From assembly GCF_011290485.1 (NCBI RefSeq), contig NZ_CP048029.1, positions 2,552,501-2,616,500 on the forward strand: a DNA stretch of 64,000 bases, read 5' to 3'. Of this stretch, positions 48,539-57,814 are shown piece by piece. Position 1 is the first letter of the stretch; the number at the start of each line of letters is the position of its first letter. This stretch comes from Caldichromatium japonicum (GTDB lineage: Bacteria; Pseudomonadota; Gammaproteobacteria; Chromatiales; Chromatiaceae). The notes below the pieces were generated by a model, which saw only the letters and a program-made list of their open reading frames with translations, searched no databases and was not told where the DNA came from. Made by a program: the position numbers and the translations under genes.

Positions 48539-49981
48539 CTAAACACGCGCTGGTGCCTCCAACCACACTCCGCTGGTCTTCCCCTCCCCCACCCCGGCAA
48601 AGAAGTCACGCATCCTGGTAAAGCGTTCTTTATTAGATAGTGCAGCATTGATCACCTGGGCGATAGACCCAGCACCGGCAGGTCCCATCAGCGGGCGCGC
48701 GGAGATGAGGTTGGTAAAATACAAGGCGGGGATCTCGCGCTCCTTGGCAGCCTGGACCAGGGGGGTGGTCCCGATGGCCAGATCCGGCTCCAGAGACTCT
48801 ACCGCCGCTAGGTCCTGTTCAAGGGTGGCGCGGAACTGGACTGGTACACCGCGTTCCTCAAGCCACAGGAGGTCCGGCTCATTCCAGGGGGTGTGGGGGC
48901 AAGCGGTGCCGACATAGGGGACGGTGGTACCGGACTCGATCAAGAGGCGCGCAACCAGGAGCTCAGAGCCCTCGTAGCCGGAGACGATGATACGGCCCTT
49001 GATCGGCGCGCGTCTGAGCGCCTCGTCGATGGCAGGCAGGATGGCGTTCTTGGCTGCATCGACCTGCGCCTGGGCGATCCCGCAGGCCTGACCCACGGCA
49101 TCCAGCCAGGCCGCGGTGCCATCACGCCCGACCGGCGCCGAACCGATGAGCGGGCGTCCGGCAGCGATGAACTCGCGGGCGCTGGCCTGATAATGGGGAT
49201 GGATCATCGCCGCGGCACAGCAGTCGAGGGCGGCATAGAGCTCGCGCCACTCGCGGGTCGGGACCACCGGCCCGACATCGAGCCCTAGGGGGTCGAGCAG
49301 CCGCCCGATGGTCACAGGATCCGCTGGAAACATCTCGCCGACGAGGGTCACCGTCGGACGCAGGCTGCGGCCGCCGCGCGGGGCCTGAACCGGTCCCTGC
49401 TCGGCCTCAAGACGCGCATATTGGAGCATGGCCCCCGCAAGCACGTCCTTGGCCTCGGCATGGGTCGGGACGCCAAACCCCGGGACATCGATGCCGATGA
49501 TCCGCACCCCGTTGAGTTCCTTTGGTAGCAGGCGCAGCGGCACACCGGAGGCGGTCGGCACACAGAGGTTGATCGCAATGAGTGTATCAAGGTGCTGAGG
49601 ATCGGCGAGCCGATAGACCGCCTCGCGCACGTCCTCGAACAGACGCCCAGAGACCAAGGACTCGGAGTCAAATGGCACATAGCCGATCGAGCGGCGTGCG
49701 CCATAAAAGTGCGCCGTAAAGCTTAGGCCATAGACACAGCACCCTGAACCGATCAGGACCATCGCCGTGCGGCGCATGCGTAGCCCCACGCGCAGCGAGC
49801 CGAAGGCCGGGCACATGGTCTGGGGCTGGTCATGGGGGCCGCGCTGTTGACCCAGATCCTCAGCACACCCCTGGCCGGCAGTTGGCCGCGCAGACAGCAC
49901 CTGCCTCTGGGCCCCCTCGACGCCCTCGCCGAGGAGAAGACCCGCCGGGCCAGAAACGACGAGGGATGAATCCTGGAACAT
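48539..49981 (-). CDS. bchY: Chlorophyllide a reductase subunit Y
   Basis: NifD-like partner of BchZ. 480 residues. The cluster Cys residues are in TMCPAFGSLRVGLRMRR and GSGCCVYGLSFTAHFYGARRSIGYVPFDSESLVSGRLFEDVREAV. The first ~50 residues are low-similarity and variable among relatives. It starts 18 bases after bchX. Confidence 0.96.
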   Translation of the reverse strand: MFQDSSLVVSGPAGLLLGEGVEGAQRQVLSARPTAGQGCAEDLGQQRGPHDQPQTMCPAFGSLRVGLRMRRTAMVLIGSGCCVYGLSFTAHFYGARRSIGYVPFDSESLVSGRLFEDVREAVYRLADPQHLDTLIAINLCVPTASGVPLRLLPKELNGVRIIGIDVPGFGVPTHAEAKDVLAGAMLQYARLEAEQGPVQAPRGGRSLRPTVTLVGEMFPADPVTIGRLLDPLGLDVGPVVPTREWRELYAALDCCAAAMIHPHYQASAREFIAAGRPLIGSAPVGRDGTAAWLDAVGQACGIAQAQVDAAKNAILPAIDEALRRAPIKGRIIVSGYEGSELLVARLLIESGTTVPYVGTACPHTPWNEPDLLWLEERGVPVQFRATLEQDLAAVESLEPDLAIGTTPLVQAAKEREIPALYFTNLISARPLMGPAGAGSIAQVINAALSNKERFTRMRDFFAGVGEGKTSGVWLEAPARV

Positions 49982-49999
49982 AGCGAATCCTCCGCGTCT

Positions 50000-50947
50000 T
50001 TAGGCGTCGTCGTAGATGACCTCAAGCGAGGGCTTGGCCGCAGCGCTGAGGTCGCACATATCCTCGGGGCGGGCGGGCTCGAGCACCACATGCCGCCCGA
50101 TTGCATCGCCTTTAAATAGGCCAAGCAGCGCCTCGTGGCTCAAGGGGTGGGGATGGATGGGTGGGGCGGCGGCGACATTGTCGGCAAGCTGGGCGAACAG
50201 CGGGCCCCAGGGCCCATCGGGGCGGGCGATGATCTCGTAATTGGCGCTCTTGCGCCGGATCTCTTCATGAGCGGGAATCGTGGCCAGGACAGGGATCCCC
50301 ACCGCCCCGGCGAATGCCTGCGCCTCACCAGTCCCATCGTCCTTGTTGATCACCATCCCCGCAACACCGACGTTGCCGCCCAGACGCCGGAAATATTCAA
50401 CCGCCGAGCAGACATTGTTGGCGACATAGAGCGACTGGAGGTCATTGGAGCCGACGACGATCACCTTTTGGCAGAGGTCGCGCGCGATCGGCAGCCCAAA
50501 GCCGCCACAGACCACATCGCCCAAAAAATCCAACAGGACATAATCGAAGTTCCAGTTGTGGAACCCGAGCTCCTCGAGCAGCTCAAACCCGTGGATGATC
50601 CCGCGCCCACCGCAACCGCGCCCGACGTCTGGCCCCCCCAGTTCCATGGCGAAGACGCCGTCGCGTTTAAAGCAGATGTCGCTGATACCAACCCGCTCGC
50701 CGGCCTTTTTCTTTTCGCTGGAGATACCGAGGATGGTGGGGATGGTCCGCCCGCTAAAGAGCAGGGTGGCGGTATCGCTCTTGGGATCGCAGCCGAGCAG
50801 CAGGACCTTTTTGCCCTGTTGCGCCATCATGTAGGAGAGATTCGCAAGGGTGAAGCTCTTGCCGATCCCACCCTTGCCATAGATGGCGATGATCTGGGTC
50901 TGCTTGTTGCTTGGGGCGTTGAGGGTAACGGATGGGGTCACGCGCAT
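50000..50947 (-). CDS. bchX: Chlorophyllide a reductase iron protein subunit X
   Basis: NifH-like ATPase that delivers electrons to BchYZ. Walker A GKGGIGKSFTLANLS near residue 24; cluster Cys in GRGCGGRGIIHG and GDVVCGGFGLPIA. 315 residues. Overlaps the bchC stop by ten bases, so the run bchC-bchX-bchY-bchZ is one unit. Confidence 0.97.
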   Translation of the reverse strand: MRVTPSVTLNAPSNKQTQIIAIYGKGGIGKSFTLANLSYMMAQQGKKVLLLGCDPKSDTATLLFSGRTIPTILGISSEKKKAGERVGISDICFKRDGVFAMELGGPDVGRGCGGRGIIHGFELLEELGFHNWNFDYVLLDFLGDVVCGGFGLPIARDLCQKVIVVGSNDLQSLYVANNVCSAVEYFRRLGGNVGVAGMVINKDDGTGEAQAFAGAVGIPVLATIPAHEEIRRKSANYEIIARPDGPWGPLFAQLADNVAAAPPIHPHPLSHEALLGLFKGDAIGRHVVLEPARPEDMCDLSAAAKPSLEVIYDDA

Positions 50948-52005
50948 GTTCTCCAGTCGAGGATCATCTTGAGGCAGCCGGGGTCGGTGAAGGCGGTGCG
51001 ATAGGCCTGCTCGGCCTCGGTTGCAGGCAGGCGATGGGTGATCAAGCCAGCCAGCGACAAGCGCCCGAAGGCGATCAGGTCCTGGACCGCAGCCAGGTCT
51101 AAGTGCTGAAACTCGGCAGCGATGCGCAGACGCAGCTCACGCATAAAGGCGGGCGGGAAGTCGAAACAGAGCGGCTCGTGATAAAAACCGCCGAGGATGA
51201 GCTCACCGCCGCGCGCCAGACGCGCGATCAGGGTATTGAGGATGCGATGATCGCCGCTCATGTCACAGATGGAGCGATAATCGCGCCGCGGATCGTCCTC
51301 AGGTGCAATGACGGTATAGCCAAGGCCCTCGGCCCCGCTGCGGCGTATGGGATTGGTCTCCCAGACGATGGGCGGTGGGCCATCGCTTAAAGACGCGATC
51401 CGTGCCAGCAGCCGACCCAAGACGCCGTGCCCGACGATGAGCTCAAGCGGCGGGATGGTGTCAGTCTCGGTGCGAACTGTCTCGGTGCGCTCGCCTGCGC
51501 CTTGATTCCCCTCGGTGCGCAGGGCGGCATGGACAGGCGCCTCGGCGGGCGGGACCAGGGCATGATAGGCGGTTGCGGCCAGGGTCAGGAGCACCGCCTG
51601 TTCGTCGAGCGACTCGGGGACGGGAAAGACCCGCGCTGCTGGCGCCACGACGCGCGAGGCAGCGCCGCCAAAGAGCCCGCGCACCTCGCCATAACAGCGC
51701 GCCCCGGGGACAAAGACCCGCTCTCCGACCGCCAGCCCCGCTTCGGGCCCCGCATGGATCACCCGACCGACCGATTCATAGCCGGGCACCAGCGGATAAC
51801 CCATGCCGGGGAAGGGCGGCATGGTCCCTTGCCACAGCAGGCGCTCGGTGCCCGTGCTGATCCCGCTCCATTCGATGTCTACGACTACATCGGCAGGGCC
51901 TGGGGGATCAAGTGGCAGGCGCTTGAGCGCAAGCTGCTCGGGTTGTTCGAAGACGACGGCCAGGGCCTCGAGGAGGGGAAGTTCGGCGTTCAATGGGGTA
52001 GTCAT
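50938..52005 (-). CDS. bchC: 3-hydroxyethyl bacteriochlorophyllide a dehydrogenase
   Basis: Oxidises the C3 hydroxyethyl to acetyl in bacteriochlorophyll a synthesis. A medium-chain dehydrogenase of 355 residues with VVVDIEWSGISTGTERLLWQG and PLVPGYESVGRVIHAG near the N terminus and GHGVLGRLLARI in the nucleotide fold. The ATG at 52005 (MTTPLNAEL) is chosen; the frame to 52065 has no family match. crtF ends about 113 bases upstream. Confidence 0.93.
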   Translation of the reverse strand: MTTPLNAELPLLEALAVVFEQPEQLALKRLPLDPPGPADVVVDIEWSGISTGTERLLWQGTMPPFPGMGYPLVPGYESVGRVIHAGPEAGLAVGERVFVPGARCYGEVRGLFGGAASRVVAPAARVFPVPESLDEQAVLLTLAATAYHALVPPAEAPVHAALRTEGNQGAGERTETVRTETDTIPPLELIVGHGVLGRLLARIASLSDGPPPIVWETNPIRRSGAEGLGYTVIAPEDDPRRDYRSICDMSGDHRILNTLIARLARGGELILGGFYHEPLCFDFPPAFMRELRLRIAAEFQHLDLAAVQDLIAFGRLSLAGLITHRLPATEAEQAYRTAFTDPGCLKMILDWRTCA

Positions 52006-52089
52006 CCGTCTTTGGCCTGATTCAGACCCAAAGTTTACCGAAACTCTGCCACTAAACGGAAACATTAACGCAGCAGGGACCCGTTGAAT

Positions 52090-52117
52090 CCAGGCAATTG
52101 CTGGGCTTTTTGCCTGG
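52090..52117 (-). terminator. Hairpin downstream of crtF
   Basis: Arms CCAGGCAA and TTGCCTGG flank a 12-base loop, right after the crtF stop. No T-run follows in the minus sense, so it may set decay rather than stop transcription between crtEF and bchCXYZ. Confidence 0.4.
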
Positions 52118-52118
52118 T

Positions 52119-53258
52119 CTAATCCCGCTGGGCGACCAGGAGCTGGGTCAGGATCGGGCGGCGGGTCGGGATCCGGCGCACCCTCTTAAAGCCGACCTGT
52201 TTGAGGAGCGCTGCGATCTCCCCTGGGGTGCGTGGGCGCCCGCTGCCCATGGCAAGGAGATAAAACCCGAAATAGGCATCGCCGACCGGCTCGGCCCCAG
52301 GGGTCCCAGACATCGGCTCGGCGACCAAGAGGCACCCGCCCGGGGTCAGGGACTCATAGGCGGCGCGGGCAAAGTCCACAGCGGTCTGGTCGTCGTGATC
52401 ATGGAGGACGCGGACCAATGAGACTAGATCCGCCACGCGCGGTAGGGGGTCGCGTCGGACATCGCCGCCGATGGCCTGGGCGCGCGCGCTGATCCCCTCA
52501 TGCGCAAAGCGCGCCTGGGCCCGCTCGGCCACCGCCGGTAGGTCGAACAGGATCAGCCTGAGATGCGGCCAGCGCTGGGCCACCCGGCTCAAAAAGGCCC
52601 CCTCCCCCCCGGCGAGATCGAGCAGACAGCGATGCCGCTCCAAGGGATAGGCATCGAGAATGTCGTCGGCGATCAGGCATTGGGAGTCGGCCATCAAGCG
52701 GCTGTAACCACTGACCGCTCGAGGATCGACCCGGGTCGGCTCCTCGTGCCCGACATAGGCCCAATAGCCCTGTAGTGCGCGTTCATCGAGCTCGCCGCGC
52801 AACAGCGCCACCGGGTCCCTGAGGTCGGCATAGGCCAGGGCATGATGTTCGACCATGGCGGCGATCGCTGGATTGGCGAGCATGGCGGTCCCCAGCTCAC
52901 CCAGGCTGTAACGATCCTGACCACGCGTATCGACCAGTCTCAAGCTCGCTGCAGCACGCAACAGGCGCCGTGCCCCCTCGGGTGGCAGATTGAGACGCGG
53001 CGCGAGCTCCTCGAGCGACTGGGTGCCTTCGCCCAGGACCTCGAACAGACGCACCTGGACACAGGCATAGAGGATCTGCGAATAGACAAAACCGGCAACG
53101 ATATCGAAGAGCTCGCGGGCGCGCCGGCGCGCCCGCCAACGGGTCAGGGGAAAACTGGCCGCCCACCGCTGAAATCCCGGGTTAGACAGTAGTCGGTTGC
53201 GCAGCCGTAGGAGGAATTCGGGGAGCCGCACGGCGACCCTGGATGTGCTCACATCCAT
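52119..53258 (-). CDS. crtF: Demethylspheroidene/hydroxycarotenoid O-methyltransferase CrtF
   Basis: SAM-dependent methyltransferase that forms the methoxy ends of spirilloxanthin-series carotenoids. 379 residues, helical N-terminal dimerisation domain (RARELFDIVAGFVYSQILYACVQVRLFEVL), then SAM motif CLLDLAGGEGAFLSRVAQRWP, LILFDLPAVAERAQ, and DLVSLVRVLHDHDD with the catalytic His. Overlaps crtE by ten bases. Confidence 0.93.
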   Translation of the reverse strand: MDVSTSRVAVRLPEFLLRLRNRLLSNPGFQRWAASFPLTRWRARRRARELFDIVAGFVYSQILYACVQVRLFEVLGEGTQSLEELAPRLNLPPEGARRLLRAAASLRLVDTRGQDRYSLGELGTAMLANPAIAAMVEHHALAYADLRDPVALLRGELDERALQGYWAYVGHEEPTRVDPRAVSGYSRLMADSQCLIADDILDAYPLERHRCLLDLAGGEGAFLSRVAQRWPHLRLILFDLPAVAERAQARFAHEGISARAQAIGGDVRRDPLPRVADLVSLVRVLHDHDDQTAVDFARAAYESLTPGGCLLVAEPMSGTPGAEPVGDAYFGFYLLAMGSGRPRTPGEIAALLKQVGFKRVRRIPTRRPILTQLLVAQRD

Positions 53259-54127
53259 GCACCGGCGCGCTGGGCAAGCTCCTTGGGGAGGATACGACGC
53301 GCCTCAGCCTTCAGGACCTCTGCGAACTGGGCGCGCCCAGGGCAATCGGGAATGGCCTCGATCGCCTCGGCGACCAGCGAGCGGAGTTTGGCAATGGCCC
53401 CATCGATCCCCAGTTCGCCGGCAGCACTCGGACGATTGAGCACAGCGTCGCGCCCAACTGGTTTGCCGAGCTCCTGGACGCTCGCCGCCACATCGCGCAG
53501 GTCGTCGGCCACTTGATAGGCCTCACCGATCTTATCGCCGACCAGACTCCAGGCCGCAACATCCGAACCGACGGCCAAGGCACCGGACGCCGTGGCTGCG
53601 GTAAAGAGCGAACCGGTCTTGGCGCGATGATAATCCTCGACGCGGACCTCGGATTCGCATTCCCAGGCCTGGCCTGCGGTGATCCCATGCGGCATACCAA
53701 CCGAGCGGCTGATGGTCAGCAGGATCGGCGCAAGCAGGGTCGGCTGATCGGCCAGGCTACGCGCCAGATGTTCGAAGGCGAGGATGATCAGGGCATCCCC
53801 TACCAGGATCGCCAGGGGTTCGCTGAAGGCGCGATGGACGGAGGGCAGGCCGCGGCGCAGTGGCGCATCGTCGAAACAGGGCAGGTCATCATGGACCAGA
53901 GAAGCGCAGTGCAACAGCTCGATGGCCACCGCTGCGGCCATGGCCGCTGGCGAGTCAGGTTGACCGCAGGCCGCAGCTACCGCCAGACACAGGCGCGGGC
54001 GCACCCGCGCGCCCCCAGGCAGGACCGCATGGCGTACCGCCTCGGCTAGCCGGGGTGGACAACCGGGGACGGTGACGGACTCAATGGCCGCAGCCAGCGC
54101 TTGTTCGATATGTGTTGTGGCTTCCAT
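53249..54127 (-). CDS. crtE: Geranylgeranyl diphosphate synthase
   Basis: Makes C20 GGPP for carotenoids and the pigment tail. 292 residues from the ATG at 54127 (MEATTHIEQAL). First Asp-rich motif DDLPCFDDAPLRRG near residue 88, second VADDLRD near residue 230. The longer open frame to 54253 is non-coding leader. An ATG-proximal PpsR-like site lies upstream. Confidence 0.94.
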   Translation of the reverse strand: MEATTHIEQALAAAIESVTVPGCPPRLAEAVRHAVLPGGARVRPRLCLAVAAACGQPDSPAAMAAAVAIELLHCASLVHDDLPCFDDAPLRRGLPSVHRAFSEPLAILVGDALIILAFEHLARSLADQPTLLAPILLTISRSVGMPHGITAGQAWECESEVRVEDYHRAKTGSLFTAATASGALAVGSDVAAWSLVGDKIGEAYQVADDLRDVAASVQELGKPVGRDAVLNRPSAAGELGIDGAIAKLRSLVAEAIEAIPDCPGRAQFAEVLKAEARRILPKELAQRAGAWM

Positions 54128-54155
54128 CAGAACTCCCCCGGCGAAACACTCATGC

Positions 54156-54173
54156 TGTAAACCCAAGTTGACA
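54156..54173. promoter_or_regulatory. PpsR/CrtJ-like site between crtE and crtD
   Basis: TGTAAACCCAAGTTGACA is a perfect TGT-N12-ACA. It lies 29 bases before crtE and 68 before crtD, so it could serve both divergent promoters. Confidence 0.6.
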
Positions 54174-54240
54174 CAGGCGGGCCATGTACAATAGGCATCC
54201 AACATCTTCACGTCAACGCGCATCCGGGAGTCAAGATTCG

Positions 54241-55734
54241 ATGGCAGAGACACGCGCGATCGTCATCGGCACCGGCATCGGCGGGCTTGCAGCCGCGATC
54301 CAGCTCGCCGCGCGAGGGGTTTCGGTCCAGGTCTACGAGCGCGCAATGACCCCAGGGGGCAAGCTGCGCCAGTTGTTCGTCGGTCATCATCGGATCGATG
54401 CGGGCCCAACGGTCATGACCATGCGCTGGATCTTCGAGGACCTATTCGCCGAGGCCGGCGCCAAGCTGGATGAATATCTCGAGCTTGAACCCCTGACCAT
54501 CTTCGCCCGTCATGCCTGGGGCCCAGAAGAGCACCTCGATCTCTATGCCGATCGGGAACAGACCAGCGAGGCGATCGGCGAGTTTGCCGGGCCAGAGGCC
54601 GCGCGCGGCTATCTGGCCTTTTGCAAGCAGGCCCAGGCGCTCTATGAGACCCTGGATCACACCTTTATCCGCGCCCAGCGCCCGAGCATCCTGGGGTTGA
54701 TCGGGCGCTGCGGGCCGAGAGGCATCTGGCCCCTGACCGCAGTCCGGCCATTCGCCAGTCTATGGCAGGTGCTGGGCGGGTATTTTAAGGACCCACGCCT
54801 GCGCCAGCTCTTTGGGCGCTATGCCACCTATTGCGGCTCATCGCCCTTCTTAGCCCCGGCAACCCTGATGCTCATCGCCCATGTCGAGCAAGAGGGGGTC
54901 TGGTCGGTCAAAGGCGGCATGATCCAGATCCCGCTCGCCTTAGGCCAGCTTGCCGAGCGCTTGGGGGTTGCCATTCACTATGGGCAGGCGGTCTCTGAGA
55001 TCCTGGTCCAACAGGGGCGTACCCGGGGCGTGCGTCTGGCTGACCGTGAACTGATTGAGGGCGAAGTGATCATCGTCAACGCCGACCCCGCAGCCCTGAC
55101 GAGCGGGCGCTTCGGCCAGGCGGTGCAGGGGGCCATCCCGCCCCAACTGCCTGCAGGCCGGTCGTTGTCGGCCATGACCTGGTGTCTGCTCGCCGAGACC
55201 TCGGGGTTTGCGTTAGAGCGGCATAATGTCTTCTTCGGCCCTCGGTATGACCTGGAGTTTGACGACATCTTTGGCCAAGGTCGCCTGCCGCATTCGGGGA
55301 CAGTCTATCTGTGTGCCCAGGACCGGGGGGCAAACGCGGCCTGGGCAGGCGGAGCAGAGCGTTTGTTTCTGCTGCTGAACGCCCCAGCTTGCGGCGACCG
55401 GCATGTCTATGAACGAGCGGAGATTGAACGATGCACCCAACAGGTCCTCTCACATCTGGAACACTGTGGCCTGAAGATCCAGTACGACCCGGGGCATACA
55501 GTGGTCACCACCCCGACCGAGTTCGAGCGGCTGTTTCCGGCGACCGGCGGGGGGTTATATGGTCAAGCGATCCACGGCTGGCAGGCGTCCTTCAGGCGTC
55601 CAGCGTCGCGCACCCGCATCCCGGGCCTGTATCTGGCAGGCGGCGGGACCCATCCGGGGGCGGGTATCCCCATGGCAGCGACCTCGGGGCGGCTAGCGGC
55701 CCAGGCTATCCTCCAGGACCTGCGTTTGATCTAG
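54241..55734 (+). CDS. crtD: Carotenoid 3,4-desaturase (CrtD)
   Basis: FAD-dependent desaturase that introduces C3,4 double bonds in hydroxy/methoxy-carotenoids. 497 residues from the ATG at 54241; VIGTGIGGLAAAIQLAARGVSVQVYERAMTPGGKL near residue 8 is the FAD motif, and the C terminus has GLYLAGGGTHPGAGIPMAATSGRLAAQAIL, shared with CrtI. Pairing with crtC next to crtF distinguishes it from CrtI. Its end overlaps the crtC reading frame. Confidence 0.92.
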   Translation: MAETRAIVIGTGIGGLAAAIQLAARGVSVQVYERAMTPGGKLRQLFVGHHRIDAGPTVMTMRWIFEDLFAEAGAKLDEYLELEPLTIFARHAWGPEEHLDLYADREQTSEAIGEFAGPEAARGYLAFCKQAQALYETLDHTFIRAQRPSILGLIGRCGPRGIWPLTAVRPFASLWQVLGGYFKDPRLRQLFGRYATYCGSSPFLAPATLMLIAHVEQEGVWSVKGGMIQIPLALGQLAERLGVAIHYGQAVSEILVQQGRTRGVRLADRELIEGEVIIVNADPAALTSGRFGQAVQGAIPPQLPAGRSLSAMTWCLLAETSGFALERHNVFFGPRYDLEFDDIFGQGRLPHSGTVYLCAQDRGANAAWAGGAERLFLLLNAPACGDRHVYERAEIERCTQQVLSHLEHCGLKIQYDPGHTVVTTPTEFERLFPATGGGLYGQAIHGWQASFRRPASRTRIPGLYLAGGGTHPGAGIPMAATSGRLAAQAILQDLRLI

Positions 55735-56648
55735 CCATAGCGCCTAACGGCTATCTATGGTGGTATGTCGATGCCCTAAGCGATGACGGGGATTATGGGC
55801 TGACCATCATCGCCCTCTTAGGGAGCGTCTTTTCGCCCTATTACGCCTGGTCGCGGGGGCGCGGTCAGGCCGATCCGCTCGATCATTGCGCCCTCAATGT
55901 CGCACTCTATGGCCGGCGTGCCAGGCGCTGGGCCATGACCGAACGCGGGCGCTCGGCCTTGACGCGCGATCCCACCCATCTCGTCATCGGACCGAGCCAG
56001 TTGCGCTGGGAAGGCGATACCCTGGTCATCAAGATCGATGAGCGTGCAGCGCCCATCCCTAGCCGACTCAAGGGACAGGTACGCGTCTATCCGCATGGCG
56101 TCAATGCTCGTGACTTCACCCTCGATCCAGCAGGCCGGCATCTCTGGCGTCCACTTGCACCGCTTGCGCGGGTCGAGGTTGCGTTTTCGCACCCGGGTAT
56201 CCACTGGCAAGGAAGCGGTTATTTGGATTCAAATCGGGGAGCAGAGCCTTTGGAGCGGGCCTTTCAAGGCTGGGACTGGTCGCGCGCCGGGCTTCATCAA
56301 GAGGCGATGATCCTCTATGACACCCGCGCTCGCGCCGGGGAGGGGGCCCAGTTGGCCTTGCGCTTCACTGCCCAGGGCGAGATCGATGAGATGCAGCTTC
56401 CACCGCGCGCCCCCCTGCCCAAGACCCCCGTCTGGCGGATCGCACGCCGCACCCATTGTGATCCGGGCGAGCGACCGCGGGTCCTCGAGACGCTCGAGGA
56501 TACGCCTTTTTATGCCCGCTCGGTGGTGAGGACCCGCTTATTGGGGCGGGACGCCCAGATGGTGCACGAAAGCCTGTGTCTCGACCGTTTTAGCCAGCCC
56601 TGGGTCAAAAGCCTGCTCCCCTTTCGCATGCCGCGCAGCACCCGTTGA
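55431..56648 (+). CDS. crtC: Carotenoid 1,2-hydratase (CrtC), start unclear
   Basis: Adds water to the terminal double bond of lycopene/neurosporene-type carotenoids. The conserved protein begins about 55719 with FDLAIAPNGYLWWYVDALSDDGDYGLTIIALLGSVFSPYYAW, followed by CALNVALYGRRARRWAMTERGRSAL and IHWQGSGYLDSNRGAEPLERAFQGWDWSRA. Between the crtD stop and this block there is no ATG, GTG or TTG in frame; the only ATG is at 55431, 300 bases inside crtD, and the codons between do not look like CrtC. The true start may be non-standard, or a frameshift could join it to crtD. Confidence 0.88.
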   Translation: MHPTGPLTSGTLWPEDPVRPGAYSGHHPDRVRAAVSGDRRGVIWSSDPRLAGVLQASSVAHPHPGPVSGRRRDPSGGGYPHGSDLGAASGPGYPPGPAFDLAIAPNGYLWWYVDALSDDGDYGLTIIALLGSVFSPYYAWSRGRGQADPLDHCALNVALYGRRARRWAMTERGRSALTRDPTHLVIGPSQLRWEGDTLVIKIDERAAPIPSRLKGQVRVYPHGVNARDFTLDPAGRHLWRPLAPLARVEVAFSHPGIHWQGSGYLDSNRGAEPLERAFQGWDWSRAGLHQEAMILYDTRARAGEGAQLALRFTAQGEIDEMQLPPRAPLPKTPVWRIARRTHCDPGERPRVLETLEDTPFYARSVVRTRLLGRDAQMVHESLCLDRFSQPWVKSLLPFRMPRSTR

Positions 56649-56731
56649 CCTCAGAGGCGCCGGGGCACGACAAGCCCCGCCCCGGCGTCCTCCTGCAGTA
56701 TGACAGCGGGTGCTCGGCGTCGACCGCTCGC

Positions 56732-57814
56732 TTAGCGGGCCGCACTCAGCGCGCGTTGGCGCTCGTCGAGCTCATAGAACAGCTCCACCATCCGCACGAG
56801 ACGATCGCCAAAACCTGCTGGCTGTTCGGGGGTGGCGGCGACGACAGCCTCGACCAAGAAACGGGTCTCATCAAGCGGCGGGGCGCTCACCGGGTTTGAG
56901 CTCAAAAGCGCCCGGCCCAGGATAGGGGCAAGCAATTGCAGCTTACGGGCTGGCGGGACCACTGCGCGGCGCGAGACCGAGTCCAGGCCCTGGCGCTCGA
57001 CCTGGCGCCCGATCTCGGCATAGAGATAGCGCGCGGCATTGATCCCTGCGCGGCACCCCAAGGGCAGACCTGCGATCCCAGCATCGGCGCGCTGATAGAG
57101 CCAGTCGGCTACTGCCAAGAGGCGCTGCACGACAGCGGCGATCTCTGGGCTGAACCTCGGGTCCTTCAGCCAGGCATCGGGATCGATCCCAAGCTCGCGC
57201 AGCCAAGACAACGGCAGATAGATCCGCCCATTGCGGGCATCCTCGCCCACATCGCGGCAGATATTGGTGATCTGCATGGCCACGCCCAGATCGCAGGCGC
57301 GCGCCACCAGCGCCTCAGTGCGCGCACCCATCAGCGCCGCCATCATGGCCCCGACGGTGCCGGCCACCCGCGCCGAATAGGCATACACACCTGACAGGTC
57401 TTCATACCGCCGACCCTCAGCATCCCAGGCAAAGCCCTCGAGCAGGGCCTCAAATAGGCGTTTAGGGATGGCGAAGGGATGGACAACATCGGCCAAAGCG
57501 CGATCGGCAGGGTCATCGATCGGGCAGCCCGCATAGATCCGGTCGAGCCGGTCATAGAGCCCAGCCAGGGCCTCTGCCCGCAACACCGGATCATTACCGA
57601 TGAAATCGATACCGATGCAATCGATGGCATCGTCGGCGATCCGGCAAAAGGCATAGAGCGCCATCGCTGGATCGCGGAAACGCGGCGGCAAGAGGAATGA
57701 GGCCGCATAAAACGACCTTGACCCCCCACGCAAGAGGTTGCGACAGGCGGCAAGATCATCCGCCGTCGCATGGGTCTTGCGGGTCTTATGGAGTTCAAAC
57801 GAAGCTTGCAGCAT
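56732..57814 (-). CDS. crtB: Phytoene synthase
   Basis: Condenses two GGPP to phytoene, the first committed carotenoid step. 360 residues. FYAASFLLPPRFRDPAMALYAFCRIADDAID holds the first Asp-rich motif, DVGEDARNGRIYLP the second, and ALMGARTEALVARACDLGVAMQITNICRD the helix between. The start overlaps the crtI stop by 20 bases. Confidence 0.96.
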   Translation of the reverse strand: MLQASFELHKTRKTHATADDLAACRNLLRGGSRSFYAASFLLPPRFRDPAMALYAFCRIADDAIDCIGIDFIGNDPVLRAEALAGLYDRLDRIYAGCPIDDPADRALADVVHPFAIPKRLFEALLEGFAWDAEGRRYEDLSGVYAYSARVAGTVGAMMAALMGARTEALVARACDLGVAMQITNICRDVGEDARNGRIYLPLSWLRELGIDPDAWLKDPRFSPEIAAVVQRLLAVADWLYQRADAGIAGLPLGCRAGINAARYLYAEIGRQVERQGLDSVSRRAVVPPARKLQLLAPILGRALLSSNPVSAPPLDETRFLVEAVVAATPEQPAGFGDRLVRMVELFYELDERQRALSAAR

